From: Oscillospiraceae bacterium
GTDB taxonomy: Bacteria; Bacillota; Clostridia; Oscillospirales; Ruminococcaceae
Reading direction: 5' to 3'
Assembly: GCA_019413245.1 (NCBI GenBank)
Contig: DXNX01000048.1
Coordinates: 1-16,532 of the forward strand
Length of the DNA: 16,532 bases
The stretch's first letter is position 1, and the number at the start of each line of letters is the position of its first letter. Shown here in pieces: positions 14,077-16,532 of the stretch. Position numbers and translations under genes: made by a program. The notes beneath the pieces were generated by a model. That model saw nothing but the letters and a program-made list of their open reading frames with translations, made no database searches and was not told where the DNA came from.

Positions 14077-14853
14077 ATGCAGCCGAAAAAAATCTGGATG
14101 TCGGCGGATACCGCCCAAAAAAGCCGCTATGCCCGGCGCACCCTGGGTGCCATTGCAGGCATCACCCTTTTCCTTGTCCTGCTGGCCGGCGGCGGCACGG
14201 TGCTGGTCCTGACTTCCGGCCTGTCGTCCGGACCGCTTTTGCTGCTGTGTCTGGCACTGGCTGCCCTGGGCCTGTGGCTGGGGCTGGCGGCCGGGCAGCG
14301 GAGCCTGAAAGACGCCACGGTTTTCTGGCTCACCGACGATGACCGGCTGTATGTTCTGAACGCGGCCCGACTCTACGATGTGCGGCATGGTCTGGCAGGG
14401 TATGCGTCCGCCGCCGTACAGAACCAGACCTGGCTGCGGGAGCTGGCGGCACGGCCGCCCCTGCCCGCCATGGCCGACGAGATCCTGCGGGTGGAACACA
14501 TCCGGGAAAACCGCAACCACTATGCGGTACGCTGTGAGATGCGTCACCCCGGCGGCCGCACCTCTCTCCAGACTTGTTTTGTGTGCAAAGGTCTGGAGGA
14601 GGAAGCCCGCCTGCTGCAGGAGCTGGAACGCCGCCGGGACTGGCGCACCGAGCTGGAACCCCGGGAGAACCGCAATCCGTTTTACATGGGTCTCAGCGGG
14701 ACGGCGCTGGCCGCCTTGGCGGGGGTGTGCGCACTCAGTCACCCGGCCGTTGCCCTGCTGCCTCCGGCGCTGTATTTTCCCTGCCTGGGCGGGGCGTTCC
14801 TGCTGCTTTTTGTTTTCGTATATTTTGTGGTGCGGCAGCGGCGGGGCGAATGA
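14077..14853 (+). CDS. Membrane protein of unknown function
   Basis: 258 aa. Two in-frame ATGs exist, at 14071 and 14077; the site AAAGGAAGGG (14061-14070) touches the first and is 7 nt from the second, so 14077 is preferred. Two membrane helices (about 22-46 and 52-72) are followed by a soluble region of about 130 residues and two more helices (about 203-222 and 226-252). The soluble region includes FWLTDDDRLYVLNAARLYDVRHGLAGYAS, cited here only as positions 83-111, then a Glu/Arg-rich helix (about 172-199). A pair of hydrophobic hairpins around a cytoplasmic domain suggests a sensor or PH-like membrane protein, but no family was recognised. It is monocistronic with its own promoter and terminator. 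Confidence 0.78.
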   Translation: MQPKKIWMSADTAQKSRYARRTLGAIAGITLFLVLLAGGGTVLVLTSGLSSGPLLLLCLALAALGLWLGLAAGQRSLKDATVFWLTDDDRLYVLNAARLYDVRHGLAGYASAAVQNQTWLRELAARPPLPAMADEILRVEHIRENRNHYAVRCEMRHPGGRTSLQTCFVCKGLEEEARLLQELERRRDWRTELEPRENRNPFYMGLSGTALAALAGVCALSHPAVALLPPALYFPCLGGAFLLLFVFVYFVVRQRRGE

Positions 14854-14879
14854 ACCGTTTTGCTCCCCCACCCATACAA

Positions 14880-14921
14880 AAAGCCCCTGTATCTTCCACT
14901 CTGGGAAGGTACGGGGGCTTT
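14880..14921. terminator. Bidirectional terminator between convergent genes
   Basis: An 18-bp stem with two G-T wobble pairs (14880-14897 with 14904-14921) and a 6-nt loop. It has A's on the left and T's on the right, so each strand ends with a T tract; the minus-strand tail CTTTTTG is the better one. It serves both the gene ending at 14853 and the one ending at 14927. Confidence 0.8.
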
Positions 14922-14926
14922 CGTAT

Positions 14927-15652
14927 TCAGGCAGCCTGCCGCTGCCGGATAAATTCTGTAACAGCCTCCACTGTCTGCGCCTGCTGTTCTTCGGCGGAGA
15001 TGGTGGCCGGGGCGTCCCCTTTCTGGGGGCCGTAGTTGCCGAACTGGGCGTGGTTGCCGCCCTGGATCTCCACCACGTTCTCGGTATAGTCCAGTTTGTC
15101 CTCCACACTCTGGTTCAGCGAGCCGTAAACGGTCAGGGTGTCGGCGGGCGGATAGTCGCCGTAGATGTAGGCACCCAGCAGAATCAGGCCGTCCACCTCG
15201 TCGGGATGATCGGCGGCAAACTGGGAAGCCATGGCCCCGCCCATGGAATGTCCGGCGATGTACCAGTGGCTGTACTGCGGGAACTGCGCTATCACGTCCT
15301 GGGCAGCGTCCGCGTCAAAAATCGCCATGTGGAAGGGCATATCCACCAGAATACAGGTCAGGCCGGTCTGCCGCAGGCTGTCCAGAAGCGGCAGGTATGC
15401 CTGGGCCTCCACCTTGGCGCCGGGGTAAAAGATGAGCGCCGTATCCCCCGGCACCGACGGTGCCAGCACGGTCAGGTTGTCCTGCACCGTGATGCCGCTG
15501 CCGTCGTTCATCACGGCCAGAGCCACATCCTCGGCCCGGTAGTAGTCGGACACATACCAGAAGAAAGCCCCCGTCAGCAGCACCAGCACCGCCAGCAGGA
15601 TGCCCAGCCCCCGCAGAAGTTTTTGTTTTTTCGATGTTTTTGCCTGTTTCAT
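14927..15652 (-). CDS. Membrane-anchored alpha/beta hydrolase
   Basis: 241 aa; ATG at 15652 with AGGAGG eight nt upstream. The frame is open further back, but that portion is the upstream gene's coding region. A Lys-rich N-terminus and one hydrophobic helix (about 14-34) form a signal anchor, placing the enzyme outside the membrane. The hydrolase core shows TALIFYPGAKVEAQAYLPL (71-89), the nucleophile elbow GHSMGG (134-139, Ser136), LILLGAY (156-162) and GGNHAQFGNYG (198-208), where His201 is the likely catalytic His. The acid residue is not certain (Asp184 is one candidate). It resembles the dienelactone-hydrolase-like alpha/beta hydrolases common in Firmicutes; the substrate is unknown. Its start overlaps the upstream P-loop gene stop (ATGA), indicating translational coupling. 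Confidence 0.88.
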   Translation of the reverse strand: MKQAKTSKKQKLLRGLGILLAVLVLLTGAFFWYVSDYYRAEDVALAVMNDGSGITVQDNLTVLAPSVPGDTALIFYPGAKVEAQAYLPLLDSLRQTGLTCILVDMPFHMAIFDADAAQDVIAQFPQYSHWYIAGHSMGGAMASQFAADHPDEVDGLILLGAYIYGDYPPADTLTVYGSLNQSVEDKLDYTENVVEIQGGNHAQFGNYGPQKGDAPATISAEEQQAQTVEAVTEFIRQRQAA

Positions 15653-16155
15653 CCGTTGTCCTCCTGCATCTGCCTGGCCAGCCAGGCATCTGCCTCGGCC
15701 CGGGTATGGAAAATCCAGATGGTGCGGCCCGGCCGGTATTTTTCCAGCAGTTCCCGGATGACCGGCAGCTGCTTTTGCGGGAACTCCTCGATCCACTGCC
15801 GGAATTCAGGGTCAAATTCCCGCTCGACCCAGGGCAGGTCCTCATGGGGTTTGCCCACACGGGCCGCCGCCCCGGCCAGACAGACCTCCAGCGGATAGTC
15901 CAGCAGAAACACCGTGTCGCAGGCCTGCAGCCGGCGCTCCATGGTGCGCAGATAGTTTCCGTCGATGATCCAGCGTTCCCCGGCCAGACATTCTTCCAGC
16001 CTGGCATCAAAGGTCTGCCGGGACACCTGGGTCCCATCCGGTTTATGCCAGATCCGGTCCAGATAGACGAGCGGCAGTCCGGTTTTATCCCGCAGCGCCC
16101 GGGCAAAGGTGCTTTTTCCGCCGCCGGGGCAGCCGATGACCAGCACTTTTTCCAT
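15649..16155 (-). CDS. P-loop NTPase, adenylate-kinase-like ('topology modulation protein' type)
   Basis: 168 aa; ATG at 16155 follows GGGAGGG with 6 nt spacing, and the Walker A motif begins immediately (VLVIGCPGGGKST, 4-16), so the longer upstream frame is rejected. YLDRIWHKPDG (31-41), RWIIDGNYLRTMERRL (61-76), DTVFLLDYPLEVCL (80-93) and WIFHTRAEADAWL (147-159) match small kinases often annotated as DNA topology modulation protein (FlaR-like). The DNA topology role is historical; the fold points to a nucleotide or small-molecule kinase. It overlaps the hydrolase gene by 4 bp, first in a two-gene operon. Confidence 0.88.
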   Translation of the reverse strand: MEKVLVIGCPGGGKSTFARALRDKTGLPLVYLDRIWHKPDGTQVSRQTFDARLEECLAGERWIIDGNYLRTMERRLQACDTVFLLDYPLEVCLAGAAARVGKPHEDLPWVEREFDPEFRQWIEEFPQKQLPVIRELLEKYRPGRTIWIFHTRAEADAWLARQMQEDNG

Positions 16156-16194
16156 TTCTGACCCTCCCTTGTGCGTTGGCGTCGAATAGAATCC

Positions 16195-16223
16195 ATTATA
16201 CGGTCTTGCCGCCGCTGCGTCAA
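16195..16223 (-). promoter_or_regulatory. Promoter of the P-loop/hydrolase operon
   Basis: On the minus strand: TTGACG (16223-16218), a 17-bp spacer and a perfect TATAAT (16200-16195), about 40 nt before the ATG at 16155. Confidence 0.8.
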
Positions 16224-16323
16224 CGAAGGGGATGGACCGCGGTTTTGCATTGACAGCTGTTCCTGACGGCCGGGACCTGAACAACAGTCAACAAAACCTG
16301 CCCTGCAGTTGAAGGGCCCTCGC

Positions 16324-16353
16324 TTGTGGAAACCGCCGCAGCTGCGGTACAAT
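16324..16353 (+). promoter_or_regulatory. Probable promoter of the XRE regulator gene
   Basis: TTGTGG (16324-16329), an 18-bp spacer and TACAAT (16348-16353), about 52 nt before the ATG at 16405. The spacer contains the palindrome CCGCAGCTGCGG (16334-16345), which might be an operator. Confidence 0.55.
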
Positions 16354-16404
16354 ACAGGTACAGACACCCGGGTGCTGAAACCAGAAAAAGCGAGGTTCAG
16401 AACA

Positions 16405-16532
16405 ATGGAAATCACGACGGAAACCCTGGGCGGCCGAATTGCGGCCTTTCGCAAAGCCAAAGGCTGGACCCAGGAACAGCTGGCCGACCGGGTGGGCGTA
16501 TCGGCTCCGGCGGTGAGCAAGTGGGAAACCGG
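16405..16532 (+). CDS. XRE-family helix-turn-helix regulator (N-terminal fragment, cut by window end)
   Basis: 42 codons visible from ATG at 16405, with GAGG nine nt upstream. GRIAAFRKAKGWTQEQLADR followed by VGVSAPAVSKWE is a textbook Cro/C1-type HTH (about residues 10-41), with the Gln of WTQEQ and the Ser-Lys-Trp-Glu end of the recognition helix. The rest lies outside the window, so any sensory or membrane domain behind it is unknown. It is divergent from the P-loop/hydrolase operon across a 249-bp gap. Confidence 0.88.
   Translation, partial: MEITTETLGGRIAAFRKAKGWTQEQLADRVGVSAPAVSKWET

Noticed and set aside
14011..15108. 365-aa minus-strand open frame
   Set aside because: Runs antisense through a real membrane protein gene, a terminator and the hydrolase end.

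Overview
The window is about 60% G+C and densely coded. It most resembles a gut Clostridia genome of the Oscillospiraceae/Ruminococcaceae type (Gemmiger, Subdoligranulum or Faecalibacterium-like). That assignment is inference from base composition, strong AGGAGG-type ribosome sites, and gene content (bilirubin reductase operon, oleate hydratase, YczE-like membrane protein). No rRNA, tRNA, CRISPR array, transposase or phage gene was seen.

Layout. (1) 1-2084, minus strand: a membrane-anchored SGNH/GDSL hydrolase followed by a membrane protein cut by the window edge. (2) 2201-3434: a divergent MarR regulator overlapping a YczE/YyaS-type membrane protein, with a clear promoter, a 20-bp near-perfect operator and a terminator. 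(3) 3459-5617: a second MarR gene, a short old-yellow-enzyme reductase and a flavodoxin-like protein, all overlapping. I read these as bilQ-bilR-bilS, the bilirubin-to-urobilinogen reduction operon; the reductase has Asp166-Arg167 in an HGDR motif where ordinary family members have HGAH. (4) 5632-8423: a TetR regulator, a terminator, then an oleate hydratase with an unusual hydrophobic N-terminal extension. (5) 8482-9570, minus: an AT-rich acyltransferase-3 family membrane protein, probably acquired horizontally. (6) 9821-11926: a 701-aa polytopic membrane protein that looks like a GT-C type glycosyltransferase. (7) 11929-13985: a MerR regulator divergent from an aldo/keto reductase and a flavin-reductase-fold protein; the promoter has the 19-bp spacer and central dyad typical of MerR control. 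(8) 13997-14921: a membrane protein of unknown function and a bidirectional terminator. (9) 14927-16223, minus: a P-loop kinase-like protein translationally coupled to a membrane-anchored alpha/beta hydrolase. (10) 16324-16532: the start of an XRE-family regulator, cut by the window end.

The theme is small, self-contained units in which a one-component regulator (MarR, MarR, TetR, MerR) sits beside a membrane or redox enzyme gene. Two adjacent units act on molecules a host gut supplies: bilirubin and unsaturated fatty acids. The most notable content is the bil operon with its double operator, the extended oleate hydratase, the MerR-type promoter and the foreign acyltransferase. I found no convincing wholly new multi-gene system.
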